Positions 21,944 through 33,480 of a DNA stretch of 64,000 nt are shown here, in pieces (the stretch's first letter is position 1; each line of letters starts with the position of its first letter). Both the position numbers and the translations under genes were made by a program. The DNA comes from Syncephalis fuscata (taxonomy: Eukaryota; Zoopagomycota; Zoopagomycetes; Zoopagales; Piptocephalidaceae). The notes under the pieces are model-generated. The model had not been told where the DNA came from, ran no database searches, and saw only the letters and a list, made by a program, of their open reading frames with translations. The stretch spans positions 1-64,000 of the forward strand of contig JAHLTZ010000049.1 of assembly GCA_025786725.1 (NCBI GenBank), in the 5' to 3' direction.

Positions 21944-24900
21944 TTATTCAGATTGCATCCAGGCTAGGAAGCCACCGATAAAGTAGCGTTCATAAAGCAA
22001 GCCCAAATAGAATGCTAGAAAGGCGACAAATGCCACAAATGCTACCTGGCCATCAGTTAGACGTTGCCAGCGAATAACACGCACTGGCATTGAAGGGATA
22101 GTTTCGCTACGTGTCTTACGGGTAAGTAAAATACCCGAAATGTTGGTTGTATCATTAAAGAACGAATCGACCGGTGTTGTAGCACTTGTTAATTGCGGAT
22201 CGGGTAACAATGATGCTGCAGTTACGGTGGTAGCTGTAGAAAAGCCTACCGATTTGCGTGTTTCAATACTGCCAACCGATGACTGACTTGTGTGCACAGC
22301 AGCACTGGCACGTGGACGAAGCATGGCATTGCTGCTGGTGCTACTATTAACACTATTAACACTAGCCATGTTATTGACTGTACCACTGCTTTTTACAATG
22401 CTTCGTGGCGTAGCTGATGATACAACATTGGCTGGTGTCGCGGTTGTTGTTGATGCCGTTGTTTGATTAGCTGTTGTAGCAGCTGGCTGGCTAGTGCCAA
22501 ATGGCTTGCCATTAAGTAAAACAGTGCCAGTGGCCTTTTTGCCAGTAGACTTTTCTATCTTGATATCTACACTGCCTGCATCCCGAAGAATAAGCCGGAA
22601 TCCATCTTCAACACGATGAAGCTCGGCATTTGCTGGATTGCTAGTAATTTCATAGCCTGTCTTTGACCAGGTACAGCGACCAAGCAATACTTCAGCACCG
22701 CGCATTTGGCCAGCACTGGTGGCATCCGATGTGAAGGTGGCCGACCAAATAGCTTTGGCGGCATCAAACGTCTCATTAGATCGGCCCAATGTCGTGCGAC
22801 TAATGCTCGGCGGTGGTGCATATTTTGTTAGGTAATCAGCAACCTTTGCTACACACATCGGTGTTTGCGTCTGCACTGCTTTCACCAATGATGACGGAAT
22901 AGAGCCGCGTGGATCAAACTGTGTGATATAGGTCATGTGGACCGTCGTTGTATCCTCGGGGCTTGTTTTGAGTATCCAGGCACTCAATCAAGCTGGGCGC
23001 GTACTCGCTTTGATTGTGCGGGAACACTTGGGTCCTCGACAGACACGGCAACAGCCTGTAGAGTGCCAGTTTCTGGATCACTACGTACTTCATTGGCCAC
23101 ACAAAAGTCACGGCCACTTACGGGGAAAGAGCCTTTAACAGCCGAATGGGCCAGTGCCGTACGAGCATCAAGCCATTCAACTATTTTACCACCATCAAAT
23201 CGCTCGTCCCAATGCTGGCGACAGTCGAGCGATCGCACTACAGCCATCACCTCCTCAATAGTCCATCCTTTGACAACAATGTCGCCACGGACAGCTGGCA
23301 TTGGTTTATCTGGCAATTGGTGGGTGTAGATGGATACGCCGCGCTGTTCGAGCTGCAGCTGCCATACATCTAGCGGCGATAGCTGATTGGTTAGATCACG
23401 TGCAGCCATGATTGCCTTTGCGTGTCGATGAGCTGGTGCTAGAATCGGCGTCGCAGATTGTCGACGTGACAATTGCGAAGATGGCCGTGAAGTATTTGAA
23501 CTGCGTGGTCTCGGCATATCTTCTTCAGCTAATGCTGTATTATTACTATTATTGTGCTGGTTGACAATACTACTGGCGTTACTATTCGTTGCAGTCACCT
23601 CGGGTAGACTGGCTTCTGCTACAAATATCGTGGGTTCTTCAGTAGGTACTATTTCTGGAAGATTGTTAGTATAGCCGGATAAATCAAATGATAATCTTGG
23701 TACGGCAACAGCTTCAAGTTCTGATTCCAATGTATTCTCGCGTGGACGAGTAATTTTGTGGGGATTGTCAGGCTCTACAAAAGATACTTGCAGATTGGGT
23801 CGGCTAGACGACTTTTCGCTAGAATTTGCTTTTAAAGAAGAATCTGCAGTTTGTACTTCTTGCGGTTCATCTGCCTTGTCAACCAACTCTTCTTTGGCAA
23901 TTTCTTTTTCATCTGTGGTCGATGTAGAAGTAATAACCTGTGGGTGGGATGTTTTGCGCTGTACGTACGCCAAGATATCTCCATGGCCTGCGCTAGGCAT
24001 CATTGATACGCGGTTACTGAGCAAATCCTGACTATTATCGTCGTCCTTTTTGCTATCAATGTCGCCATCGACAAATGAGGCATTAAACGGTCCATGTTGG
24101 TGCAAATACTGCTCAATAGCGTGAATAACAAGTGGCCGGCGTGATAGTACTCTTTTTTGCAGTACATGCGGTGCATTGCCACCAATATGAGTATGCAATA
24201 TATAGGTCACTTTGGTCGACAAATGGCCTGTATTGCCAATGCAGCTCTCCAAACACCAGCCATATAATCGTAGATGTGCACGAATCCGGCCGGGTACAGG
24301 CGGACATAGCTCGGTCGTTACCGAGGTGGAAGCAAACAATAGAATGTTTGGATGTTCCTCTAGTCGCTCAACCAAAACAAGATCACGCGGCCTATTATTA
24401 TAAACAAATCAGTGTTAATCAAATGCAATATAAACCAGTATAAATAAATATCCTACTTTGTAGACGGCACATGAACTTTCATTACCATTGATGTTAAGCT
24501 TGTTGAATTATCAAGATTCTCCACCAGATTGCCACGATCATACCATTCATCCCCTAAATAGATAAATATACGTGTTAAAGACTTAATATTGTAATTATAA
24601 CACATTGCTCACATAATTTCTTGTGTCGAGCTATTGACATTACTTCAGCTGGACTAAATCCCTCAATTACTTTATCACCTCGGTAAATGGGCATCTTATC
24701 TCCCTCAACTCGTTTTGTCCACACTTGAACACCACTACGATGTTTTGATTCACTTTTCCAGCCTGGAGAAACAAGCAGTTCCTTTAGCTGCTGAATAGCT
24801 TCCTCGCCCTTTCGAACTAGATCCTGTCGACTTAGCACGGTGGCCACGCTTATATCGGCATCAAAAATTGAGTCAATTTCTGCAGCCATATCTTCGTCAT

Positions 24901-25123
24901 CCGGAAGCATATCTTCGCCCACCGTGCTTTGATCGTTAAGCTGGCTACCATCAGCCCACATACCATCCGACACATGCTCGTCAATTGGCGAATTGGCACC
25001 GCTGTTTATTGGCGACACATCAATCGAGCCTAGCGACAGTTCTTGTCCGCGAAACTTTTTCTCCGAACGGGTCGACGAATGCAGTATCGACTGCTTCACA
25101 GACGGCTGCGACGACGGCGACAT
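21944..25123 (-). CDS. Double START-domain lipid-binding protein with C-terminal membrane anchor
   Basis: Likely binds or transfers a lipid at a membrane. Exon 1 (25123 to about 24617) has a Ser-rich head, an acidic stretch and the first START half (GVQVWTKRVEGDKMPIYRGD, then SIARHKKLW). After short introns the domain continues with DEWYDRGNLVENLDN and RIRAHLRLYGWCLE, followed by a Ser/Asn-rich linker. A second START domain follows: LEQRGVSIYTHQL, VVKGWTIEEVMAVVRSLDCR, HWDERFDGGKIVEWLD, GSFPVSGRDFCV, then TYITQFDPRGSIPSSLV. A Ser/Thr-rich linker leads to one hydrophobic segment near the C terminus (VAFVAFVAFLAFYLGLLY). One frame break at about 22987 (GATTGAG, probably one T short) lies inside the second START domain. 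The double arrangement plus anchor differs from the usual single START protein. Ligand unknown. Confidence 0.85.
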
Positions 25124-27009
25124 AGTAGCACTAATGAATTGAGCTCAACTCCACAGAAACAAAATAAAGGACAAAACAAACGTCAAAAATAGTAGGACCA
25201 AGCGTATGGTTTAACAAGCAAAATAAAAGTCGTTCCACGTTCCGGTCGTACTACTTTTATTTGTGATATGTGGTAAATAGCCGAAAGCTACAGTAAAAAC
25301 GTGAATAGAACGTTAGTCAAGGAGAAAGAACGCGGCAGTAGTTGTTGACATCAAACAATAAAAGAAAATCAAAGAGTGCGGGCCTATTTGTCGGTAAGTT
25401 GGAGGTTTTAGAATCCGCTCTGCTTCGGCTGCTATTTGTAGATATAGAACATCTTCCCCACAAGGACTACAGGTCACATTGAATCACGTGGGTCGAAAAC
25501 AGCGCCTTCCTTTAATTATCAGTGCTAAGACCAGGCCTTTTTGGCAAATTCTATTTCTTATTGCATTGTTCAACAATGTGGACTTGCTTTCTCTTATCAC
25601 GGAACGATAATCTTTTGGATAAGGAGCATTGTAGAATTTAGGTATAACGTGCAACTAGCATCAATGTGCAATCGTGCATAATGCTAACGCAATTGCATAT
25701 CAACGATAAACCATTCCGATAGTCTATTGTCCAATTATAGGTATGCGTCAGTTAGCATAGATGATTAGTTAATTTAATAATAAAAAGGAGCTATTGTACC
25801 TTGACTCACTATCCTTAAACTGAAGGATAAAAAGATCAATAGCCGAATGATAAACTGTCGATCAGTTTTTACTACTGAGAAGGGTTTGTTGGTGCAGTGT
25901 CATAGCAACCCCGATTGAATCAATTGAGTCTTAATTAATCTGCACTATTTTCAATATCCAATATTGGTGTTAATAAATAGTATAGTATTTCATGCTACTT
26001 ACAATAATATAATAAATAGATAAATGTTAATCCATATTATTGTTGCTGTAAAGTATTCAAAGCATTATAATTTGATGTTTAATGTCACTCACCACCCAGC
26101 TCCATGTTCAGTAGAACAACAAACGTGTAGCTCAATCAATAAAACATGTCAATTTTATCTTTTGACACTAAATCACATAAGTCTACTAATAAATTAATCC
26201 AATATTAGTAAGCTATTTTACTTTTACTCTGACATTTTTATTTATCCATTTCACCCCTTAACACTTTTAAATACAATTAAACACTCACGCATCACTATAA
26301 CATGTATAGTATTGCATCCAACATTAATCAACTCATGTGTAATTATCAATACAATAACGTAATTAAATATGCACAAAATGCAATACTAGAAAATTGGAAA
26401 ATGAAACAGACCATTCAAACGCAAGAATTCATGCTGTACGTAGATGCAATGACTGCGGAACGATATGAATCACAATTATATGGTTTCTATTGATATTCGT
26501 CAATCTTTCTACACATGGCCAACAATAATAATCGTCTCAAATGTTCCAAATAAATCAAATAGTATGTTACATTGTTTATTTAAATCAGTTTATTACAATA
26601 TTTTAATAGAAAGTAACATAACTATGTTGCGTATACAACGACATGAGTCTAATTGAAATGAATTGTGCTTTGGGACAGATGTAAAAGCTAAAGTAAAGTT
26701 CAATTAACTATATAGTGTAATTTAGCGCTAAACGACTACATTAAATAATATTAGTTTATTGAACTATACCTTCATTTTATTAAACATGAATCTGATGATA
26801 AGTGACATCAGTTATTAAATATTCTTTTTATAGAATTATGATATACTGGTATTTGATACCAAATATTTTTATTCTTTTAATTGATCTTTTAATATACTGA
26901 ATATGTTCTATATAATGAGTAGTTTTGGTGTCAAATGACCTTTATTCTTAATGCATATTGCTTCACTTGTTGTTCTATGATGTACGACATGTTGGGTAGA
27001 TTGGCTTTT
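25124..27009. other. Gene-poor AT-rich region with repeat fragments
   Basis: Mostly non-coding. Near 26030-26120 there is a fragment matching the 3' end of the dispersed repeat (CACTCACCACCCAGCTCCATGTTCA). Two overlapping 63-residue frames (26302-26493 and 26465-26656) have no family resemblance and are not called. The first 350 bases upstream of the START gene may contain its promoter. Confidence 0.5.
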
Positions 27010-27600
27010 ATTATTTACACTCCATTTATTAATCAATTAAACTAGCTGTTTATAAATATTAACTGACAGGGATCACATCTCACAATCTACATCATCACAT
27101 TTCCTTTCTCTTTCTTACACTTGACAGCATATATCTATTGCATATACTTGTACACTCTATATATGCTATTTACTTTATGTCCTTGCATTGCTCTTTTGTA
27201 ATCTGACCTTTTTACAAAGCATCTTTTCACTTCAATCATTGATATTGGCACTTTATTGACATGTTAAGTGCATTTCTGGCTTTGTTTATGCTATGTTAAA
27301 TAAGCGCCGTGCAAATCTCGTTGTATGCTTTGTTTTGCTATGGGTCGCCATTACAGGTCATCTGACAACGCTTTGCAATCTCAACAAAGGCAGTGTGGTT
27401 TACTACTATCGAGACGGACAGGCTGCTGTTAGCACGATTCATAGTGCAATCTATAGCAAAACTAAAGCATGCAATGACTTTGGCAACATGATTGCTGTAT
27501 TAGCTGTATGTCCTGTTCCCTCTCCGCTGATTGTCTTATTCTTTGCTCTTTCCAACTCGAACAATCTCACTCATCAGTACTTTTTCTAAGCATTGTTGTT
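27010..27600 (+). repeat. Gene-like dispersed repeat, copy 2
   Basis: Begins with the block TTTATAAATATTAACTGACAG, then ACAATCTACATCATCACATT, a CT-rich tract, GACAGCATATATCTATTGCA and TGTCCTTGCATTGCTCTTTT, the same order as in copy 1. The central part aligns with copies 1 and 3 (CAATCTCAACAAAGGCAGTG). It carries a 98-residue frame (27293-27589) that differs in start and sequence from the frame of copy 1, arguing against a strictly conserved product. The segment TATAGTGTCAG seen in copies 1 and 3 is missing here. Confidence 0.7.
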
Positions 27601-28886
27601 TTTGAGGCGCTATATTAGCCTTTTTGTTTTTACACTGCCTTTCCTGATCCAATATTGTGGCTGGTGCCAGTGTTTATGATGGATTGTTGCAGGTTATTCT
27701 TTTGCAACATATCCTACTAGTTTATATTGGAAACGCATCACTTTTTATTTATCAAACAAACATTGCTATGTTTTTATTCAATAAAACATGCCCAACAAGC
27801 ATAAACAAAATCATACAATTTACCGTGTATTTATGGCGTACATTCCAAAAAGACTTTACACTTATCGTTAAATGAAATGCCATGTTTTTATTCAGTTGCT
27901 TAGTAATCTACCTCATTCTATCTGTTCATCGCTAAGCTATTACTCTTACATTGTTTGGCCGTGTAGATTCAAAAGTAACATTACATTATCTGCTATAATC
28001 ATACTATTATACTTTGATTCAAACAATAGAAGCTTTTAAAATAAATTAAACTTAACACATAATAAAATATAACTAATAAACAGCATCATAGCCATTATAC
28101 TTATACTTATATCCTATCCACTATGGTAATGCCATTCTATCCTAGTCAAACATAGTGATTTTAATGACAAAGCTAAACAACTGTGATTTCAAAAGTTAAA
28201 AACAATGATCATTTTCAATAAAATATCTTATCGTAATGCTACCATTTTGATGTTATGTTTGTATTGCTATGACGATGTGACTATTGATAAACCGTGTTAT
28301 TAAACTAATTGTTAGCATCGCATGTAATGGCAATAATATATATATCAAATATGATACAATTAATAGCAATAAAAACACAATTACGATTATATGCTCAATA
28401 ATACTTGCTAGTTGTAAATGTGTGAGCAATCGTATTAAATAATACACTGTGTTAATGGTGCAGTACAGAACATCCAAGTATATATCGCTGACATATTATT
28501 TATTTGTGACATTTATTTATAAATGATAATCCATTGCTATTCTGCATTTATTTTGTTCATTAAAAGCAATAACTAAATACAATGCTGTTGAGTTTATGAC
28601 ATTTTAAACTTGTCTAAACTAATCACTTATAATATACTAGAGTCATTAGACAAACAAATAATCAATTTGCGCTAATAGTGCCAACATCAACAGAATTTTT
28701 TCAAAATAGATTATGCTATTTGATTGTATCTACATTAACAATGACAACCTTTTAAATATAAACTGTTTAGTCTGACTCAAATTCATGAGTAAATTAGTAA
28801 ACTAAAGACGATGGATTGTAATAAAAAACTTTTATTAATTAAAACTCTTGATCTGGTCTAGTTCTAATGTTATCCATTATTCTGTT
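27601..28886. other. AT-rich non-coding stretch
   Basis: No conserved frame on either strand. The last 100 bases, around AAAAACTTTTATTAATTAAAA, are the 3' flank of the CAP gene that follows on the minus strand. No structural RNA was recognised. Confidence 0.45.
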
Positions 28887-29391
28887 TCAATTGTAGGTCG
28901 TTGCTTGTTTAGCATTTTGGGAGTCCTTTGGCAGTCTAACATTGCGACCAAAGTTTTGTGTCCAGTAAGTTCGACCGTTGCTGCCTAAAGCCATGCCACT
29001 GCCGAAATGCGTAGCATCGCTTAGTAAATTCCTGAGATGCCAGGTGAGTTGATCCAGCTGTTCATGACTTGCTCCATAGATGTCTGTCCGCTTGCGATGT
29101 TCTCGCTTGCACTGTTCCATCCGCCACCACTGGCAGAGCAGCGCTGCATTAAACCAGGCTCACCAGCAAACGAATGGCTCATCTGATTATTACGGGCTTG
29201 GAGTGCACTATGGTCCTGTGCAGCCTTGTTTAGGCCGACATAAACTGAAATGGTGGAAGCTTTTTTCCAGCGCGGAATTTGTTGACCAGGCAAATCATCT
29301 TTGTTGGATCGAAGCTAACCGGACCGGCGCTTACTTCGATCGCACTAGCGACGAATGCAGTAATCATAACAAGAGTAGTGAGGAATTGCAT
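28887..29391 (-). CDS. Secreted CAP/PR-1 (SCP/TAPS) protein, frame broken
   Basis: Secreted cysteine-rich CAP-superfamily protein; relatives bind sterols or act at surfaces. ATG at 29391 gives a signal peptide (MQFLTTLVMITAFVASAI). Then come MICLVNKFRAGKKLPP (CAP helix 1), QDHSALQARNNQMSHSF, SENIASGQTSMEQVMNSWIN, HFGSGMALG and YWTQNFG, the last being a CAP family signature. Two one-base frame breaks lie near 29240 and 29030, each after a short run. It is a distant paralogue of the twin CAP genes at 51270 and 52760. It is intronless, as they are, and uses the same motif order. A TATA-like ATATAAATA lies upstream near 29570-29580. Confidence 0.75.
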
Positions 29392-30995
29392 GATGATAAT
29401 GTTCGTAAGTTTGAAAGTTGTGTGTAACATTCGTGAGTTTAGTTGGTTGATCAGACTAGCTGTAATCAATGGCGTAAAGATAATGGCGTAAAGATGATGG
29501 CGTAATTCGTTGCAGAAGCTGTTGCTTTGAGGTGCTGGATCAATCATTGGCCATATACACCGCCGAGTATTTATATTCAGTATTATATTGACAAATGCTA
29601 AAATATGTTTCATGATTATAACCATGACCAAGGGTGTTCTTTTTTAGGTCTTGAATGATGGAATAAACAGCATCTCCAAGCACACCATGCTAAAACATAC
29701 CTGTCCTTAATGGCTCTTACTTTGTGTTTCATGTAGTAACCAACTATCCCATTTTTATCAAAATCGCACCTTCTATGCATTATGTCGCTACAATTTGCCA
29801 ACTATACTTGTATGCTATAAATTGTTTTTATTCTTAAAAAAAGTGATTTGTTAACAAATATACCAGCACACCGATTAATGTGCTATATTGCAGAACTGAT
29901 TTTACTGATTATAGCACACTGCATGTTTCATATTCTTGCACGATACAAGTTTGTGCTTGCTTTATTGCATCAAAGTTTTGACCCAACCTTTGCGGTACTA
30001 ATTTGAAGTTTCATGCACTGCCGTATTACCGATTATAATCTGTGATTTCATTGCACCAGCGATAAGGCCAAGACCCATAAAAACTTTTGATTGTTTGGTA
30101 CAATATCGCTATAACTCATGATATCGATTTAATGAAGTCGTACTTATTATGTATATATCAGTCCAAGGCGTTGTAGTAGACCAGCAGGCAAATGATTGGA
30201 TAATAAATCAATGCTGCTATAAATACGAACGCTTCACGTGCAATGCAAACACAATGCTGCTAGCAACTACAGCGAATCCAATTGTTAAACATGCCAAACT
30301 TGAACATCAAATTGACAAAACGTGCTAATGTTTCAATTTTTGTCTACAATTTGCCTGCTGATAAACCATATTGCATAATTTATCGTATTGTAGGCATAAA
30401 CCACGGCTATACAAGTAGTAGAGATAAATGATTTATTAATACTTGTGCTGGAGAACTAACAAAAAACCTTACTTGCATTACCGAGAATAATAAAAAAAAT
30501 AGTCTTAAACATATCATCGATAGTGCCGCCAAAAACTTCAATCGATACGCTTCTGTCATAAAGTATCTATATTTAATAGCTGCACTGTCAATATTCTATT
30601 TACACATTGTGCTCATCGTTAATATCAAACAGCTTTTGACAGTTGGCAATCAAATCGGCAATACTCAACTACAAACAGAAATGCCAGCAGCACATTCAAC
30701 TGTAGATCCTCATTTCAAATAATAGCTACACTGGTGATGTTAATGTTCTGGCACAATGTGTAATAGTCATGAGCATTGTAAAATGACAGTATCGGTTATT
30801 GTTACTACAGATGCACATTATAAAATTTGGTATTTAATATTTCTAATAACTATGCCATCCTAACTTGTAATATTTGTTATTTCTAATGGCTATAGCAAAC
30901 TCGAAATGTGCCATTTGTGTTTTAATACCTATTACCATCATAAAATGTGAATTAAAAACAATAGTAATCGTTTAATTAATAAAATGCTAAAGCTA
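29392..30995. other. AT-rich non-coding stretch
   Basis: Upstream region of the CAP gene followed by long AT-rich DNA with no plausible frame. A short hairpin (AGCACACCGATTAATGTGCT) lies near 29865. No known repeat except the palindrome that begins at 30996. Confidence 0.4.
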
Positions 30996-31790
30996 CGTAT
31001 AACTTTACGTATAATAAAGCAAATTGCTTGATATTTTGCACAAGTGTGCGTATAACATGTAAGTAGCTACTGGCAACGTATACCGTTATTGTATTGTGTG
31101 ATGGTGTAATAATTATAATAATACGCTAATAAATGTGCAAAAATGGCAGTTTTTAGTCATTTATGGCTTGTATAAACAAACTACAGCAAAATGATTGCCA
31201 GATTCGAGTTCCCCGTGCTTGGCTGTATCGTTTGGTATGACTTATAGAACAATGATTTTTGCAAAAAAATTAACCAAAAATACGATTTACGTAAATATTT
31301 ATTAACAAAAAGATGATTAAACTTTATGATTTCAAAATTAATATTAAAAATTAAATGAAATTAAATAAATTTGAAACTCTCTAAAATACTATAACAACCA
31401 CAATAACAAGTTAATATGAACAAATACCGATATACAGTGGTAATCTATGCTATTGATATACATATAGCTTAAATTTTTGTTAACTATTTACACGTAAATT
31501 GTATTTTTGGCTAACATTTTTTGCAAAAATAATTGCTCTATAAGTCATACCAAACGATACAGCCAAGCACGGGGAACTCGAATCTGGCAATCATTTTGCT
31601 GTATTTTGTTTATACAAGCCATAAATGACTAAAAACTGCCATTTTTGCACATTTATTAGTGTATTATTATAATTATTACACCATCACACGATACAATAAC
31701 GATATACGTTGCCAGTAGCTACTTACATGTTATACGCACACTTGTGCAAAATATCAAGCAATTTGCTTTATTATACATGAAGTTATACTT
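30996..31790. repeat. Large palindrome (fold-back repeat)
   Basis: Arms of about 316 bases (30996-31311 and 31474-31790) are reverse complements with few changes. Shared blocks include CAAATTGCTTGATATTTTGC, ACATGTAAGTAGCTACTGGC, GTTCCCCGTGCTTGGCTGTA and TTACGTAAATA-like ends, separated by a roughly 160-base AT-rich centre. There is no coding capacity. A third, diverged copy is at 438-735. It resembles a non-autonomous fold-back element or two repeats inserted head to head; the mechanism is not decidable from one locus. Confidence 0.9.
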
Positions 31791-32349
31791 AGTATTGTTA
31801 CAACACCAGTAATGTGATGATGTAACGTTGATTAAGCAATCAGGGGAAGAAAGGAAACCAAACAATGTAATTTATTCAAATATTATAATAATAATTCAAT
31901 AAAGTAATTGCTATAAATATTATGTAACTTTAACCTTTAATGGCAGCTCAAATCAGTAGAGTTATAACAGAAGCTGCAACTGTATAATTATGACAATAAC
32001 TATAATAAATAATAAAATTTATATTTATTGTAATTTGGCCAACAGTATTACGTATTTATAATATTGCCGGAGCTCTAATGAAAGCACATAGCATAGAATG
32101 TGTTATAAGAGTGAATGTAGTCACAATAAATGCAACGAAGCTTAATTAAAATTCCGTTGATTTATGTAATTTAGCAAATAATAACAGTATTTTAGCGCTC
32201 TACTAATTAATTATTATTGCTTTTAACTTAAATACCCTGTATTCTATCATTTAACTACATTAAATTGCATTTTACTAATATTATATATTGCTATAGTATT
32301 GACGCGTTATTTCCCGTTTAAATCTGTAAAATAGCATTATTTATATTTC
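31791..32349. other. AT-rich non-coding stretch
   Basis: Lies between the palindrome and dispersed-repeat copy 3. No frames or structures worth calling. Confidence 0.4.
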
Positions 32350-32870
32350 ATTTATTAATAATTAAACTTGGCTGTTTATAAATATTGACTGCAGGCTCAA
32401 TCTCACAATCTACGTCATCACATTTTCTTTTTTTTCTTTACACTTGACAGCATATATCATTGCATATACTTGTATACTCCATATATACATCTAAATAGTG
32501 TCAGTAGTTAACTACTAGTTAAATACAAACATTATTTACATACTCTCTTACATTGCTCTTTTGTGATCTTACCTTCATCACTCTAATCATTAGTATTAAT
32601 ATTCTTGGTGACATAGTAATGCATCTTTGACTTTGTTTTATGTTATATTGAATATGTAACTGTCAAAGCTCGCTGTATACTTTGTTTTTGCTATGGAATG
32701 TCATTGCAGGTTATCTGGCAATGACCTTCAATCTCAACAGTGGTAGTGTGTTCTGCTACTACAGAGATTTTGCAGTATTTTATTAGCACGATTTGCAATA
32801 AAGATCTATGACAAACTAACGAACACAGCAGTTTCGGCAACATGTAGACTGTATGCTATTCTAGATTTAT
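32350..32870 (+). repeat. Gene-like dispersed repeat, copy 3
   Basis: Same ordered blocks as copy 1: TTTATAAATATTGACTGCAG, ACAATCTACGTCATCACATT, GACAGCATATATCATTGCAT, ATAGTGTCAGTAGTTAAC, CTCGCTGTATACTTTGTTTT and CAATCTCAACAGTGGTAGTG. The reading frame is interrupted and the start codon region is changed to CATACTCTC, so this copy cannot make the 78-residue frame of copy 1. Confidence 0.75.
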
Positions 32871-33480
32871 GACTGCTATATACTAGTATATGTGCTAAAG
32901 TATATATATGAAAAACGAACGGTAATTAACATTAAATTGATAACTTTTATGGTTTATTGTTGCTATAATATAATCAATTAATAAATAAATAAACATTAGT
33001 TTATATTATTATTGTTACAGTAGAGTATTCAAGACACTACATTTTGAGTATTAATAAATTTATTACTCAATTTATGTTCAATAGAATGAATATAAAATCC
33101 AGCTACGTGAATGTTATTAATATAGTATTTTACACCGAATCACAATATAATAAAATAAAATTACTGAAGCGGTCTGTGATATATCATAATATAATTGTTA
33201 TAGGCCTAGCCGACTTTTATGTGTAATCGCATCCTTGTAGCATAGGCAATGGGCGTCTATTCCATCTGATTCTTGGAATATCGGTTCAGATTTACGTAGC
33301 AAATGTGTTTTTTGACCAATTATAAATGTGGATCACTGACGAATTTAATACAATCTCACAATTGACTTCACATTACCGACTTATATTTTTGCATATTTAC
33401 TACTGCGATTACTATTTCGATTTTGTTTATTCTTTGCAACAAACACTTTGCTATTCGCTTTTCAAACATAATCCACCGCA
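32871..33480. other. Intergenic region upstream of the PNUTS-like gene
   Basis: AT-rich DNA with a weak match (33000-33110) to the 3' end of the dispersed repeat. The last 100 bases, ending CATAATCCACCGCA before the ATG, should be the promoter and leader of the following gene. Confidence 0.4.

Noticed and set aside
26302-26656. Two overlapping 63-residue frames in the gene-poor region
   Set aside because: No family resemblance, AT-driven codon use and no splice or promoter evidence beyond chance.
31180-31240. tRNA-like T-arm (GATTCGAGTTCC) inside the palindrome arm
   Set aside because: No acceptor or anticodon stem can be paired around it and it does not match the B-box consensus fully.
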